Notes under the pieces: model-generated
Told to the model about the DNA's origin: nothing
Database searches by the model: none
The model's input: the letters and a program-made list of their open reading frames with translations, nothing else
Shown: positions 1 to 6,678 of the stretch, piece after piece
How positions within the stretch are numbered: the stretch's first letter is position 1
Layout: the number at the start of each line of letters is the position of its first letter
Translations under genes and position numbers: made by a program
Assembly (NCBI RefSeq): GCF_004136575.1
Contig: NZ_NOIQ01000008.1
Span: forward strand, 19,586-83,585
DNA length: 64,000 nucleotides
Origin: Rothia koreensis
Lineage (GTDB): Bacteria; Actinomycetota; Actinomycetes; Actinomycetales; Micrococcaceae
Reading direction: 5' to 3'

Positions 1-1
1 G

Positions 2-166
2 CTGGCAAACGTGCTTCTCATCTCGAACTCGTCACTCGCACGAGTCAAGGCCGGTGGCAAGGTGCCCAGCATGATGGTCGCGGCAGTGATGAAGCGATTC
101 GCGGAGCACCCCGAGATTACTGAAAACCTTTGGTACATCGAGGAACCGCAGGAGGTGGCGGCATGA
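2..166 (+). CDS. C-terminal end of an unrecognised phage protein (partial)
   Basis: The frame is open from the window edge to TGA at 164-166 and gives 54 residues ending in EEPQEVAA. The 5' part lies outside the window, so no function can be given. It ends just upstream of the antirepressor gene, and its tail contains GGAGG (151-155), which could serve an ATG at 163. Confidence 0.5.
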   Translation: MANVLLISNSSLARVKAGGKVPSMMVAAVMKRFAEHPEITENLWYIEEPQEVAA

Positions 167-234
167 TCCGCACCCATGAAGACAAAAAGAAAGCCGCCCG
201 AGCAGGGGCGGCAATCAATGAAAGGAGTTCTGTC

Positions 235-1002
235 GTGGAACTTTTCGAGTACAACAGTACACCTGTCCGAACGATTGTGGAAGACGGCGAACCGTGGTTC
301 GTAGCCTCGGATGTCGCGAAGATCCTCGGGTACGCGAATGGCTCAGCTGCTGTTGCACAGCATGTCGACTCGGAAGACGCCCGCAGGGCAACCCTCGCGA
401 TTCACGAGGGTTCCCGCGAGGTCTCACGTGCGCGCACGCTGGTCAACGAATCAGGCCTTTACGCTCTGACATTTGGTTCGCACCTTTCCGAAGCTCGGAA
501 GTTCCGCCGCTGGGTTACTAGTGAGGTTCTTCCTACGATCCGTAAGACGGGCTCGTATGGAGGCACCCCGGAACTGACGGGTCCCGAGCTCATGGCGAAA
601 GCGATCCTTGAGGCTGAGTCCACCCTGAAAGAGAAGGACGCGAAGATCGCTGAGTTGGAACCGAAGGCCGAACGGTTCGATGGGTTCCTCGGTTCCACTG
701 GTGATATGTCCGTTGGCGACGCGGCGAAGCACCTGTGCCGGATCGGTATCGATATTGGGCCGCGTCGGTTGTTTGCTTGGTTGGAGGAGCATGGGTGGTT
801 GTTTCGCCAGGGTAAGCACAAGGCCCCGGTGCCGTATCAGTCGAAGGTTGATGCCGGGTTTCTTGCGTCGCGTGTACGGAGCTACATGGACCAGGAGACA
901 GGGGAGCTGGTGATTGCCGATCCGCAGGTTCGGGTGACCTCAAAGGGGCTTGAGCGGATTCATCGGATGTTGTCGAAGCAGTTTTTGGAGCTGGTGTCAT
1001 GA
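235..1002 (+). CDS. BRO-N / KilA-C type phage antirepressor
   Basis: The N-terminal half (MELFEYNSTPVRTIVEDGEP, then SDVAKILGY) is a BRO-N domain. The last ~110 residues, after a short coiled coil (LKEKDAKIAELEPKAERF), resemble the ANT/KilA-C domain with a winged helix near GPRRLFAWLEEHGWL. Such proteins bind DNA or repressors and promote phage induction. I chose GTG 235 because AAAGGAG sits at 221-227 and because BRO-N proteins start at this point. An in-frame ATG at 163 with GGAGG at 151-155 is the alternative; a GC hairpin (GCCGCCC/GGGCGGC) lies between the two starts. The gene overlaps the next one by ATGA. Confidence 0.85.
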   Translation: MELFEYNSTPVRTIVEDGEPWFVASDVAKILGYANGSAAVAQHVDSEDARRATLAIHEGSREVSRARTLVNESGLYALTFGSHLSEARKFRRWVTSEVLPTIRKTGSYGGTPELTGPELMAKAILEAESTLKEKDAKIAELEPKAERFDGFLGSTGDMSVGDAAKHLCRIGIDIGPRRLFAWLEEHGWLFRQGKHKAPVPYQSKVDAGFLASRVRSYMDQETGELVIADPQVRVTSKGLERIHRMLSKQFLELVS

Positions 1003-1190
1003 TCGTTGAAGCCGATAGGGCCTACTCAATCGCCAGGGCCGCCGAGCAACTCGGAGTGTCCCGAGGGACCGTGTACAACCTCGTGAACCGTGGTGAACTG
1101 AAGACAGTCAGCTACCCCGGTATCGGGGGAATGCGGATCACTAGCAGGGAACTCGCAAAGTTCCTTAAGCGTTGCGAAAGAGCGGCGTAA
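999..1190 (+). CDS. Excisionase-like helix-turn-helix protein
   Basis: The 63-residue protein has a MerR/excisionase type helix-turn-helix (SIARAAEQLGVSRGTVYNLVNRGEL) followed by a wing with RITSRELAKFL. It starts at ATG 999, overlapping the antirepressor stop, so the two are translationally coupled. The role could be excision or transcriptional control; the sequence does not decide. Confidence 0.7.
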   Translation: MIVEADRAYSIARAAEQLGVSRGTVYNLVNRGELKTVSYPGIGGMRITSRELAKFLKRCERAA

Positions 1191-1277
1191 TTCAAAAACC
1201 ACGAAATTTTCTGTGGGGAGGACTCTACCCAAAATCGCCTTGCTGTTCGCGGCTTGGCTTGTTCATAGGAGACGACT

Positions 1278-1529
1278 ATGCACGCGTTTCTTGCCGGTGT
1301 TGACCGGTCGGATACTAAGAATCAGATCAGGGCGACGTTCTTGGCCAACGCCATGCACCTGGGGCTGGAGCTGTCCCCGTCCCGAGCTTCCCGGCTGGCC
1401 GATAAGTACAAGCGGGGCCGGCTGGACCAGTATGACCCGGAGCTGATGCGGGTGTTGGACTACAGTGACCCGACAGGTGAAGTAGCGACGTCGAACGTGA
1501 TGGATGAGATGTGTCTGGTCTCGGCCTAG
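1278..1529 (+). CDS. Hypothetical phage protein, 83 aa
   Basis: It starts at ATG 1278 with GGAGACG about 8 nt upstream. The product is basic in the middle (SRASRLADKYKRGRLDQYDPE) and has no recognised motif. It lies in the same direction and spacing as the flanking HTH genes, which suggests a small early or regulatory protein. Confidence 0.55.
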   Translation: MHAFLAGVDRSDTKNQIRATFLANAMHLGLELSPSRASRLADKYKRGRLDQYDPELMRVLDYSDPTGEVATSNVMDEMCLVSA

Positions 1530-1573
1530 TAACCTCGGTCCTTGTCACAACGTCGAATGTGGAAGGCAAGGAC

Positions 1574-1759
1574 ATGATCGAACAGCGGTACAAGGTTGCT
1601 GAGGTGGCGCAGATGTTGCGGGAGTCAAAAGAGCATATTTATCGGGGTTTGCACCGGGGCTGGTTCGTAGGAGCCTACAAAATTGGTGGCGGGCGGACCT
1701 CGGATTGGCGGATTCCGGAGAGCGCGATCGAGGCTTATCTCGAGAGATGCCAACGGTGA
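1574..1759 (+). CDS. Excisionase-like HTH_17 protein
   Basis: The 61-residue protein (MIEQRYKVAEVAQMLRESKE...) is a helix-turn-helix of the HTH_17/excisionase type with the wing motif WRIPESAIEAYLER. ATG 1574 is chosen because GGAAGG lies at 1561-1566; a longer in-frame version from GTG 1511 has no ribosome site and an unconvincing N-terminus. Two such proteins within 0.8 kb suggest a phage control region. Confidence 0.7.
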   Translation: MIEQRYKVAEVAQMLRESKEHIYRGLHRGWFVGAYKIGGGRTSDWRIPESAIEAYLERCQR

Positions 1760-1764
1760 AGCGC

Positions 1765-1802
1765 GAGGGCCGCCTGGTTCTTGCGGAAACCAGGCGGCCC
1801 TC
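1765..1802 (+). terminator. Strong GC hairpin after the HTH gene
   Basis: A perfect 15-bp stem (1765-1779 with 1788-1802) and 8-nt loop begin 5 nt after the stop codon. There is no T tract, so it may act as an RNA stabiliser or boundary rather than a classical intrinsic terminator. Confidence 0.45.
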
Positions 1803-1840
1803 ATCACACGCGCACTCCCCTGCCGAGGAGTGCTTAGGGT

Positions 1841-2014
1841 GAGGCCGCCCCACGAATGGACGGCCCGTGGAACGGCCTCGTGCGGGGGATCTTGAGGTTC
1901 CCGCGAAACAGGATATTAGCAGAAATTTTAAGGTGAGGCCGCCGCCGTACGGGGGAATTTGGGGCGGCCTCAAGCGGGGTCTATGGGTGCCCCGCGGAAC
2001 GGAATATTAGCACA
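1841..2014 (+). repeat. Two tandem copies of a double-hairpin element
   Basis: Copy A (about 1841-1922) and copy B (about 1935-2014) share an order: a hairpin closed by GAGGCCG/CGGCCTC, a second hairpin closed by GCGGG/CCCGC, then a tail close to GGAATATTAGCA. Stem length differs between copies in a way that keeps pairing (GAGGCCGCC/GGCGGCCTC and GCGGGG/CCCCGC in copy B). I see no convincing reading frame. The element sits between the HTH gene and the small membrane gene at 2047. Confidence 0.6.
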
Positions 2015-2046
2015 ACGCCGCGCAGGGCGGCAGGAGAGGAGGGGCC

Positions 2047-2193
2047 GTGATTGGTATTCAGATCGTCGCGCTCATTGTCCAGTTGGGGATGCTGGCGTTC
2101 CAACTGTGGTTGTGGCATGACACGAGACAGTCGGAAAAGCGGACCGAAGAGTACTACTCATCGGGGAAAGGGACAGAAGATGGGTTGGCCTGA
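2047..2193 (+). CDS. Small single-pass membrane protein, 48 aa
   Basis: GTG 2047 follows an AGGAGAGGAGGGG ribosome site. The product (MIGIQIVALIVQLGMLAFQL...) is one hydrophobic helix with a charged C-terminal tail. Its function is unknown; such peptides are common among phage early genes. Confidence 0.5.
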   Translation: MIGIQIVALIVQLGMLAFQLWLWHDTRQSEKRTEEYYSSGKGTEDGLA

Positions 2194-2629
2194 GCGTGAT
2201 GGCATCACGGTTGAGTACTTTCCGGTGGAAGCTATCCCTGACCAGTATCGTTTTTACTTTGAGAAACTATTCGGATCTTCCGCTTCATCTGTTGCAGGCG
2301 AGCTGAGTCGGCTATCCGTATGGGTCGGGGACCCGGCTGTCGTTGTAGATGGAGTGTGCGCGTGTGACGGATACGGTCAAGGGCCCACCATCGAGGAGCT
2401 GGCGAGAACCACATGGGTTTGGCATCAAAATTTCCAACGTCAAGAAGTAAGAGATTTCTTCGTCGTGGATGTTCTCCCGCAACCGTGTACCCGATCCGAA
2501 GGGGAACAGGCCCGGCATGTTGTTGGGGCCAGGTGCAATCGATGCGGTATGGCTCGTCTGTGGTTTGAAGCACCTGAGGGTGTCCCTTTGGAGGGTCGAT
2601 GGACAGATGCTCACACATTGGGGTTATAG
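2180..2629 (+). CDS. Hypothetical protein, 149 aa (conflicts with a reverse-strand frame)
   Basis: ATG 2180 overlaps the end of the preceding membrane peptide and has AAAGGG upstream. The product is acidic at first (MGWPERDGITVEYFPVEAIP) and has a CNRCG knuckle near its end. A 200-codon frame on the other strand (2232-2834) covers the same DNA. The gene direction, the overlap with 2047-2193 and the forward terminator at 2840 favour the plus strand. The region is less GC-rich than its neighbours and may be a late insertion. Confidence 0.42.
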   Translation: MGWPERDGITVEYFPVEAIPDQYRFYFEKLFGSSASSVAGELSRLSVWVGDPAVVVDGVCACDGYGQGPTIEELARTTWVWHQNFQRQEVRDFFVVDVLPQPCTRSEGEQARHVVGARCNRCGMARLWFEAPEGVPLEGRWTDAHTLGL

Positions 2630-2834
2630 AAAGACTGAGGATCGGATGAATCCCTTGGTTTGCTATGGTGATGCCCCTTTTATTCATGACTGGGCATTGT
2701 CCGATGCGCTGTCCCCATTGATGGAGGTGTCTTATTTCTATGACTGGTACTGGCCGGTCTCTGATCGTGTAGATGAGGCCTGCGCCTGCTATAGCGGTGC
2801 CGCTAAATCCTGAGAGAAAACTGACCCAGTCCAT
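2232..2834 (-). CDS. Alternative reverse-strand frame: membrane-anchored protein, 200 aa
   Basis: The N-terminus (MDWVSFLSGFSGTAIAGAGL) looks like a real membrane anchor, followed by a possible beta domain (RGITIANQGIHPILSLSI). The last third is rich in R, H and Q as expected of a shadow frame, and the ribosome site is weak. It and the plus frame 2180-2629 cannot both be normal genes; I rank this one slightly lower. Confidence 0.35.
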   Translation of the reverse strand: MDWVSFLSGFSGTAIAGAGLIYTIRDRPVPVIEIRHLHQWGQRIGQCPVMNKRGITIANQGIHPILSLSITPMCEHLSIDPPKGHPQVLQTTDEPYRIDCTWPQQHAGPVPLRIGYTVAGEHPRRRNLLLLDVGNFDAKPMWFSPAPRWWALDRIRHTRTLHLQRQPGPRPIRIADSARLQQMKRKIRIVSQSKNDTGQG

Positions 2835-2839
2835 ACCCT

Positions 2840-2865
2840 GCCCCGCCCCTGTGCGGGGCTCTTCT
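2840..2865 (+). terminator. Intrinsic terminator-like hairpin
   Basis: GCCCCGC (2840-2846) pairs with GCGGGGC (2853-2859) and is followed by TCTTCT on the plus strand. It closes the unclear region 2180-2834. Confidence 0.6.
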
Positions 2866-2885
2866 AGTTAAAGGAGTTGTTCGGA

Positions 2886-2927
2886 GTGAAGTATATCGAT
2901 GCCTTGCGGGGTGGTTGTGATGGCTAG
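2886..2927 (+). CDS. Possible 13-codon leader peptide
   Basis: GTG 2886 follows AAAGGAG and opens a frame MKYIDALRGGCDG whose TAG (2925-2927) overlaps the ATG (2920) of the next gene. This layout would couple translation of the downstream gene. The peptide may have no role beyond that. Confidence 0.3.
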   Translation: MKYIDALRGGCDG

Positions 2928-3222
2928 CCCGATGTCTGAGGAGATGACACCGGAGGAGTACGAGGCGGCTCGAGAGGAGTGGATGCTCCTGGGCGAGGAC
3001 GTTGTTGAGTCGTTGTCCGCGTCTGGGCAGCCGTTCTCGTTCGACATGGTGCGCCGTGAGCTGCCGGAAGCGTTACACCCGAATCATTATGGGCAGTTGA
3101 TGAAGCGGCACCGTGTGAAGGCCCTGGTGGATAAGGTGCAGGCCCGTCCGTCGAGTATTCCGACTCGTCGTGGCGGGCTTTCTTATGTCTACGTGGGCCG
3201 TGGTTGGGATGAGGTCGCGTGA
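2920..3222 (+). CDS. Hypothetical phage protein, 100 aa
   Basis: The product (MASPMSEEMTPEEYEAAREE...) has an acidic N-terminus and a basic middle (HYGQLMKRHRVKALVDKVQ) that resembles a small winged-helix fold. ATG 2920 is preferred over the in-frame GTG/ATG at 2899 region because it overlaps the leader stop. It begins a run of overlapping small early genes. Confidence 0.6.
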   Translation: MASPMSEEMTPEEYEAAREEWMLLGEDVVESLSASGQPFSFDMVRRELPEALHPNHYGQLMKRHRVKALVDKVQARPSSIPTRRGGLSYVYVGRGWDEVA

Positions 3223-3341
3223 GGCTGTATCCGAAGCATGATTCGTGTGATGTGTGTGGTTTGCCTGGGTTGCATCACGTGCATGAGATCGATCGTGAGG
3301 GTTGGGGAGAGCAGTTGAGGGAAGAAAGGGACAACCGATGA
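3219..3341 (+). CDS. Small zinc-knuckle protein, 40 aa
   Basis: GTG 3219 overlaps the upstream stop. The peptide has CDVCG followed by HHVHEIDREG, a Cys2-His arrangement like a minimal HNH or zinc site. It ends with ATGA shared with the next gene. Confidence 0.55.
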   Translation: MRLYPKHDSCDVCGLPGLHHVHEIDREGWGEQLREERDNR

Positions 3342-3487
3342 GAGCGATCGAGCGAGACGAGAAGACAGGAACGTATCTGGTGGACCCGTTCGACGGTGGC
3401 CTGGCATGGCGACTGACACGGGAACAACTCGAGGAACTGACGGTGGCTTGCCTGACAGCCGTGAACAGGTTTGGGAGGAACAAATGA
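3338..3487 (+). CDS. Hypothetical phage protein, 49 aa
   Basis: ATG 3338 overlaps the previous TGA; AAAGG lies upstream. The product (MRAIERDEKTGTYLVDPFDG...) has a C-terminal helix (LTREQLEELTVACLTAVNRF). No family was recognised. Confidence 0.55.
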   Translation: MRAIERDEKTGTYLVDPFDGGLAWRLTREQLEELTVACLTAVNRFGRNK

Positions 3488-3621
3488 TTGATCTACTGAT
3501 TTTCCTTGCCGGTTGGGTGCTATTGGCCGGCTGGTTCTGGTTGGACACGAAGCCCTGGAAGAAACTTCCGGGGCTTTTTTCATGCCTGATTGGGGGCCGT
3601 CGTGGACACCGGAGCGTATAG
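3484..3621 (+). CDS. Small membrane peptide, 45 aa
   Basis: ATG 3484 overlaps the preceding stop. The N-terminus (MIDLLIFLAGWVLLAGWFWL) is one membrane helix. A terminator-like hairpin with six T (3550-3580) lies inside the last third of the frame. Confidence 0.5.
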   Translation: MIDLLIFLAGWVLLAGWFWLDTKPWKKLPGLFSCLIGGRRGHRSV

Positions 3622-3796
3622 AGCAGCACGTCGGAACACGATGCAGGGACGGCCTGTCGAGTCCTCGGAACGAAGGAACAGGCCGTCGAAGTATGGCGAC
3701 CGTGGGTCCGACCGGATGACCACTGAGGAAATCAAGCAGGGGCTCGAGGCCGGTTATCTGGCTGGTCGTTGGAGAAGGAAAGGGGACGCCGCATGA
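3602..3796 (+). CDS. Hypothetical small basic protein, 64 aa
   Basis: GTG 3602 opens a frame MDTGAYRAARRNTMQGRPVE ending in GLEAGYLAGRWRRKGDAA, and its stop overlaps the ERF gene start. The start is uncertain: ATG 3716 would give only 26 residues, and another frame starting at ATG 3582 is also open. The C-terminal part is the more convincing. Confidence 0.4.
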   Translation: MDTGAYRAARRNTMQGRPVESSERRNRPSKYGDRGSDRMTTEEIKQGLEAGYLAGRWRRKGDAA

Positions 3797-4377
3797 GTGA
3801 TCCGAAGAAGATTCACGAGGCACTGGCCGATGTCATGGAGGACGTCCGGGCGGTGCGTAAGGGTGACCAGAATACGCACCAGCGGTTCATGTTCCGTGGC
3901 GTCGACGCCGTGGTCAACGCGGTAGGACCGAAGCTGCGGAAGCACGGTGTGATCGTGATGCCCGAGGTACTGGAAAAGTCCGTGGATGTGGCACAGACGA
4001 AGAACGGTGCGATCAACTACATCACGAAAGTCACGGTCAAGTACACGTTCACAGGTCCGGCTGGGGACCAATTGTCAGCGGTTGTCCCAGGCGAGGCTAT
4101 GGACATGCAAGACAAGGGCACGGCTAAGGCCATGTCAGTTGCGTTCCGTACGTGCTTGCTTCAGGCGTTGTGTCTGCCGACCGATGATACGGACCCGGAC
4201 GCCGAAAACCACGAGGAATCAGTGCACCCGGAAGACGAGATCCGGTCCCGGATCGAACAGGCGACCGCGCAAGGCCCGGACGCGGTCCAGTCGCTCGGGA
4301 CGTGGGCCAAGGGCCGCTGGCCTGAATGGGCTTTGGACGAGTTGAGGAAACGACTCGCGACAATGAGGGGGAAGTAA
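3793..4377 (+). CDS. erf: ERF family single-strand annealing protein
   Basis: The 194-residue protein (IHEALADVMEDVRAVRKGDQ, NTHQRFMFRGVDAVVNAVGP) matches the ERF superfamily of phage recombinases, which anneal complementary single strands. The conserved stretch GEAMDMQDKGTAKAMSVAFR is present in the middle. The C-terminal ~50 residues form a variable region. It is followed by a partner gene (4377-4877) and, further on, by ssb and a RusA-like resolvase, which together form a recombination and replication module. Confidence 0.88.
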   Translation: MSDPKKIHEALADVMEDVRAVRKGDQNTHQRFMFRGVDAVVNAVGPKLRKHGVIVMPEVLEKSVDVAQTKNGAINYITKVTVKYTFTGPAGDQLSAVVPGEAMDMQDKGTAKAMSVAFRTCLLQALCLPTDDTDPDAENHEESVHPEDEIRSRIEQATAQGPDAVQSLGTWAKGRWPEWALDELRKRLATMRGK

Positions 4378-4877
4378 TGGACCAGAACATGCCTGCCGTG
4401 TTGGTGGCGTACTACATGCAACGTGAATTGAAGAAGTATCTGGACGATCACAAGGGTGATCTCATGCGTGAGCTCAACCCGGGTGATTCGGTCTCTGCCC
4501 GGTATGACTTGGATGGGCAAGAGCTGCCGTTGGGTAAGGCCACTAGGACGGAGCCTCGTCCGGCGTGGAAGGTCACCGACTGTGACGCCCTGATGGAGTG
4601 GGCGGAAACGAACATGCCGGATCTGGTGGTGACTCAGAAGGCCTTGGACAAGTCGGGGGTGGATGAGCTGTTGCGGACGGTCAAGCACCAGAACGCGGCG
4701 ATCACCAGCGAGGGTGAGGTCATTCCCGGGATCGAGTGGGACAACACGGGCGGCTCCTATGTGCGGTTCACTCCGGCGAAGGACATCGCGGAGAAACTGG
4801 CGTTGCTCAACCGTGAGGGCCGCCTGGGCGGTCTGACAGGGGAGGTGCTGGGCATTGAACCCACAGCTGAAAGCTGA
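4377..4877 (+). CDS. Hypothetical protein next to ERF, 166 aa
   Basis: ATG 4377 shares bases with the erf TAA. The product (MDQNMPAVLVAYYMQRELKKYLDDHKG...) ends with TPAKDIAEKLALLNREGRLG. Its position directly after a phage annealing protein suggests a recombination or replication accessory role, but I recognise no catalytic motif. Confidence 0.65.
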   Translation: MDQNMPAVLVAYYMQRELKKYLDDHKGDLMRELNPGDSVSARYDLDGQELPLGKATRTEPRPAWKVTDCDALMEWAETNMPDLVVTQKALDKSGVDELLRTVKHQNAAITSEGEVIPGIEWDNTGGSYVRFTPAKDIAEKLALLNREGRLGGLTGEVLGIEPTAES

Positions 4878-5055
4878 GTTGGTCCGGTTGTTCAAGAGGG
4901 CGGAAGGCCGTTATGGCCCCGCCTTTTTTCATGCCCTGGACGAGGTCGCGGCGTGCCCCGCGTACCGGACCACGCCGGGCGAGATCGCGGAGTTGCTGGA
5001 CACGGAGATCCTCGACGGTGTGGGCCAGTTGTACCGGAAGGAGCGGACGAAGTGA
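4855..5055 (+). CDS. Hypothetical phage protein, 66 aa
   Basis: TTG 4855 has GGAGGTG upstream and overlaps the previous gene. The C-terminal half (TPGEIAELLDTEILDGVGQL) looks like a small HTH-like bundle. A hairpin with six T lies inside the frame (about 4898-4929), which is unusual if it terminates transcription. Confidence 0.5.
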   Translation: MNPQLKAELVRLFKRAEGRYGPAFFHALDEVAACPAYRTTPGEIAELLDTEILDGVGQLYRKERTK

Positions 5056-5411
5056 TCCAGACCGACATCAACCGGCATTTGTTGGAGTGGGACAAGATCG
5101 CCCAGGCGTACCGGTCCACGATCAACGCCCAAGCTGAGGCTGAGAACACGTACAGGAAGGAGCGGGCGAAGTTCATCATCCGGGCCAAGGACGCCGACCC
5201 GAAACTGTCCCAGGCCGGGGCGGAAACCTTGGCCGATGCCGACGACCCGGTAATGACCCTGCGGTTGAAGAAGGAAGCGAAAGCCGGGGAGGTTGAGGCT
5301 TACCGGCAGAAACTCTTCTGGTGCAGGGCGAAAGCGGACTCGCTCAGGTCTGACCGCGTCGACGAGCGCGAAGCAAACAAACTTTATTCCCAACACGGAG
5401 GTGACGCGTGA
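5052..5411 (+). CDS. Hypothetical coiled-coil phage protein, 119 aa
   Basis: GTG 5052 overlaps the previous stop. The product is highly charged and helical (INAQAEAENTYRKERAKFII; LRLKKEAKAGEVEAYRQKL). It has an ATG-less GTG start typical of these overlapping genes. No function can be given; its place beside ERF and an HNH gene fits a DNA metabolism role. Confidence 0.6.
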   Translation: MIQTDINRHLLEWDKIAQAYRSTINAQAEAENTYRKERAKFIIRAKDADPKLSQAGAETLADADDPVMTLRLKKEAKAGEVEAYRQKLFWCRAKADSLRSDRVDEREANKLYSQHGGDA

Positions 5412-5752
5412 TCGCCAAGACCAAACGACTCAAAGTATTCGACCGTGACGGGTGGGCGTGCGTGGCCTGCGGGGTGCAGTCGGAGCTGACGCTGCAACAT
5501 CGCATCAACCGGGGCATGGGCGGGAGCAAGCTGTTCGATGGTTACGAGTGCCTGATCGTCCTTTGTGCCGGGTGCAATGCCCGCCTCGAGCAGGACGCCG
5601 ACTACGCGGAGCTCGGACGACGTCGTGGGTGGAAGCTGCCACGGAACCGGCGGGTGTACCCGGCGCATGAGCCGGTGTTCTATCACGGTGATTCCCGGCA
5701 GTGGTTGCTCGATCCAGATGGTCAGCGACGACTCGACGAACCCGCTTTTTGA
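5408..5752 (+). CDS. HNH endonuclease-like protein, 114 aa
   Basis: The fold CVACG...LTLQHRINRGMGG...LCAGCNARLEQD fits an HNH nuclease: two zinc knuckles with a His in the centre. GTG 5408 follows GGAGGTG. In other phages such genes assist packaging or act as free endonucleases; this one is in the early module, so its job is open. Confidence 0.7.
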   Translation: MIAKTKRLKVFDRDGWACVACGVQSELTLQHRINRGMGGSKLFDGYECLIVLCAGCNARLEQDADYAELGRRRGWKLPRNRRVYPAHEPVFYHGDSRQWLLDPDGQRRLDEPAF

Positions 5753-5753
5753 A

Positions 5754-5774
5754 GGCCCGCTTCGGCGGGCCTTT
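5754..5774 (+). terminator. Intrinsic terminator-like hairpin
   Basis: GGCCCGC (5754-5760), loop TTCG, GCGGGCC (5765-5771), then TTT. It separates the HNH gene from the methyltransferase. Confidence 0.6.
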
Positions 5775-5797
5775 CCCATACCCAATGAAGGAAGACC

Positions 5798-6493
5798 ATG
5801 AAATACCGAATCCTAGACCTCTTCTCATGCGCTGGTGGCGCCGCTGTCGGATACCACCGGGCAGGGCTAGAGGTCGTCGGCGTGGACATCAACCCGCAGC
5901 CGCGTTACCCGTTCGAGCATCACGTGGCCGATGCCCTGGAATTTGTCGCCGCCCACGGGCACGAGTTCGACTCGATCCACGCATCACCGCCCTGCCAAGC
6001 ATTCAGCGCCACGAAGTCCCTGCACACCAACACACACCCGGATCTCATCGGCCCGACCAGAGAAGCATTGCAGGCGACGGGCAGACCATACGTGATCGAG
6101 AACGTTCCCCGGTCGCCACTGACGGACCCGACAGTCCTGTGCGGGACCGAATTTGATTTACGGACCGAGGACGTGGACGGGGTTCCTTTGAAGCTGATCC
6201 GGCACCGGTTGTTCGAGTCGAACATCCCCCTGGCGCGTAAAGGCGGATGCAGCCACGACAAATCCGTGCTGACCGCCTCAGTGTACGGGGCCGGTGGCGG
6301 GTGGACGCCGAAGCATCGCGATTCACCATCCAGACGGGGCGGATATGTCCCACACACGGACGTATGCCGCCGTCTGCTCGGCGTTGATTGGACGACCAAG
6401 CACGAGATGTCCCAGGTGGTTCCACCGGCTTACACGGAGTGGATCGGAGGACAGGTCATCTCCTACCTCGAGGGGCTGGTGGAGGTCGCATGA
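5798..6493 (+). CDS. Orphan C5 cytosine DNA methyltransferase
   Basis: The 231-residue protein has motif I (DLFSCAGGAAVGYHRAG), motif IV with the catalytic Cys (SPPCQAFS) and motif VI (VIENVPRS). The target-recognition region is short, as in small phage enzymes. It transfers a methyl group from S-adenosylmethionine to cytosine in DNA. No restriction enzyme gene is adjacent, so it probably protects phage DNA or marks it. It overlaps the next gene by ATGA. ATG 5798 has GAAGGAAG upstream. Confidence 0.88.
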   Translation: MKYRILDLFSCAGGAAVGYHRAGLEVVGVDINPQPRYPFEHHVADALEFVAAHGHEFDSIHASPPCQAFSATKSLHTNTHPDLIGPTREALQATGRPYVIENVPRSPLTDPTVLCGTEFDLRTEDVDGVPLKLIRHRLFESNIPLARKGGCSHDKSVLTASVYGAGGGWTPKHRDSPSRRGGYVPHTDVCRRLLGVDWTTKHEMSQVVPPAYTEWIGGQVISYLEGLVEVA

Positions 6494-6666
6494 GCTGCCG
6501 GAACACCAAGACGAACAAGAAAAAAGTCCGGTACCGGGACGAGCTGGCGGCGCGTATGGCTTTGGCGAAAACACGCAGCCCAGCACGCCGCAACTCCAGC
6601 CGAGACGAGGCCCGTGTGTATCGGTGCCCGTCCTGCGGGGGCTGGCACCTGACATCGAAGAAATGA
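6490..6666 (+). CDS. Small zinc-finger phage protein, 58 aa
   Basis: The N-terminus is very basic (NTKTNKKKVRYRDE). The C-terminus has YRCPSCGGWHLTSKK, a zinc knuckle frequent in small actinophage proteins. It starts inside the methyltransferase stop (ATGA). Confidence 0.65.
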   Translation: MSCRNTKTNKKKVRYRDELAARMALAKTRSPARRNSSRDEARVYRCPSCGGWHLTSKK

Positions 6667-6678
6667 AAGGAGGAAACG

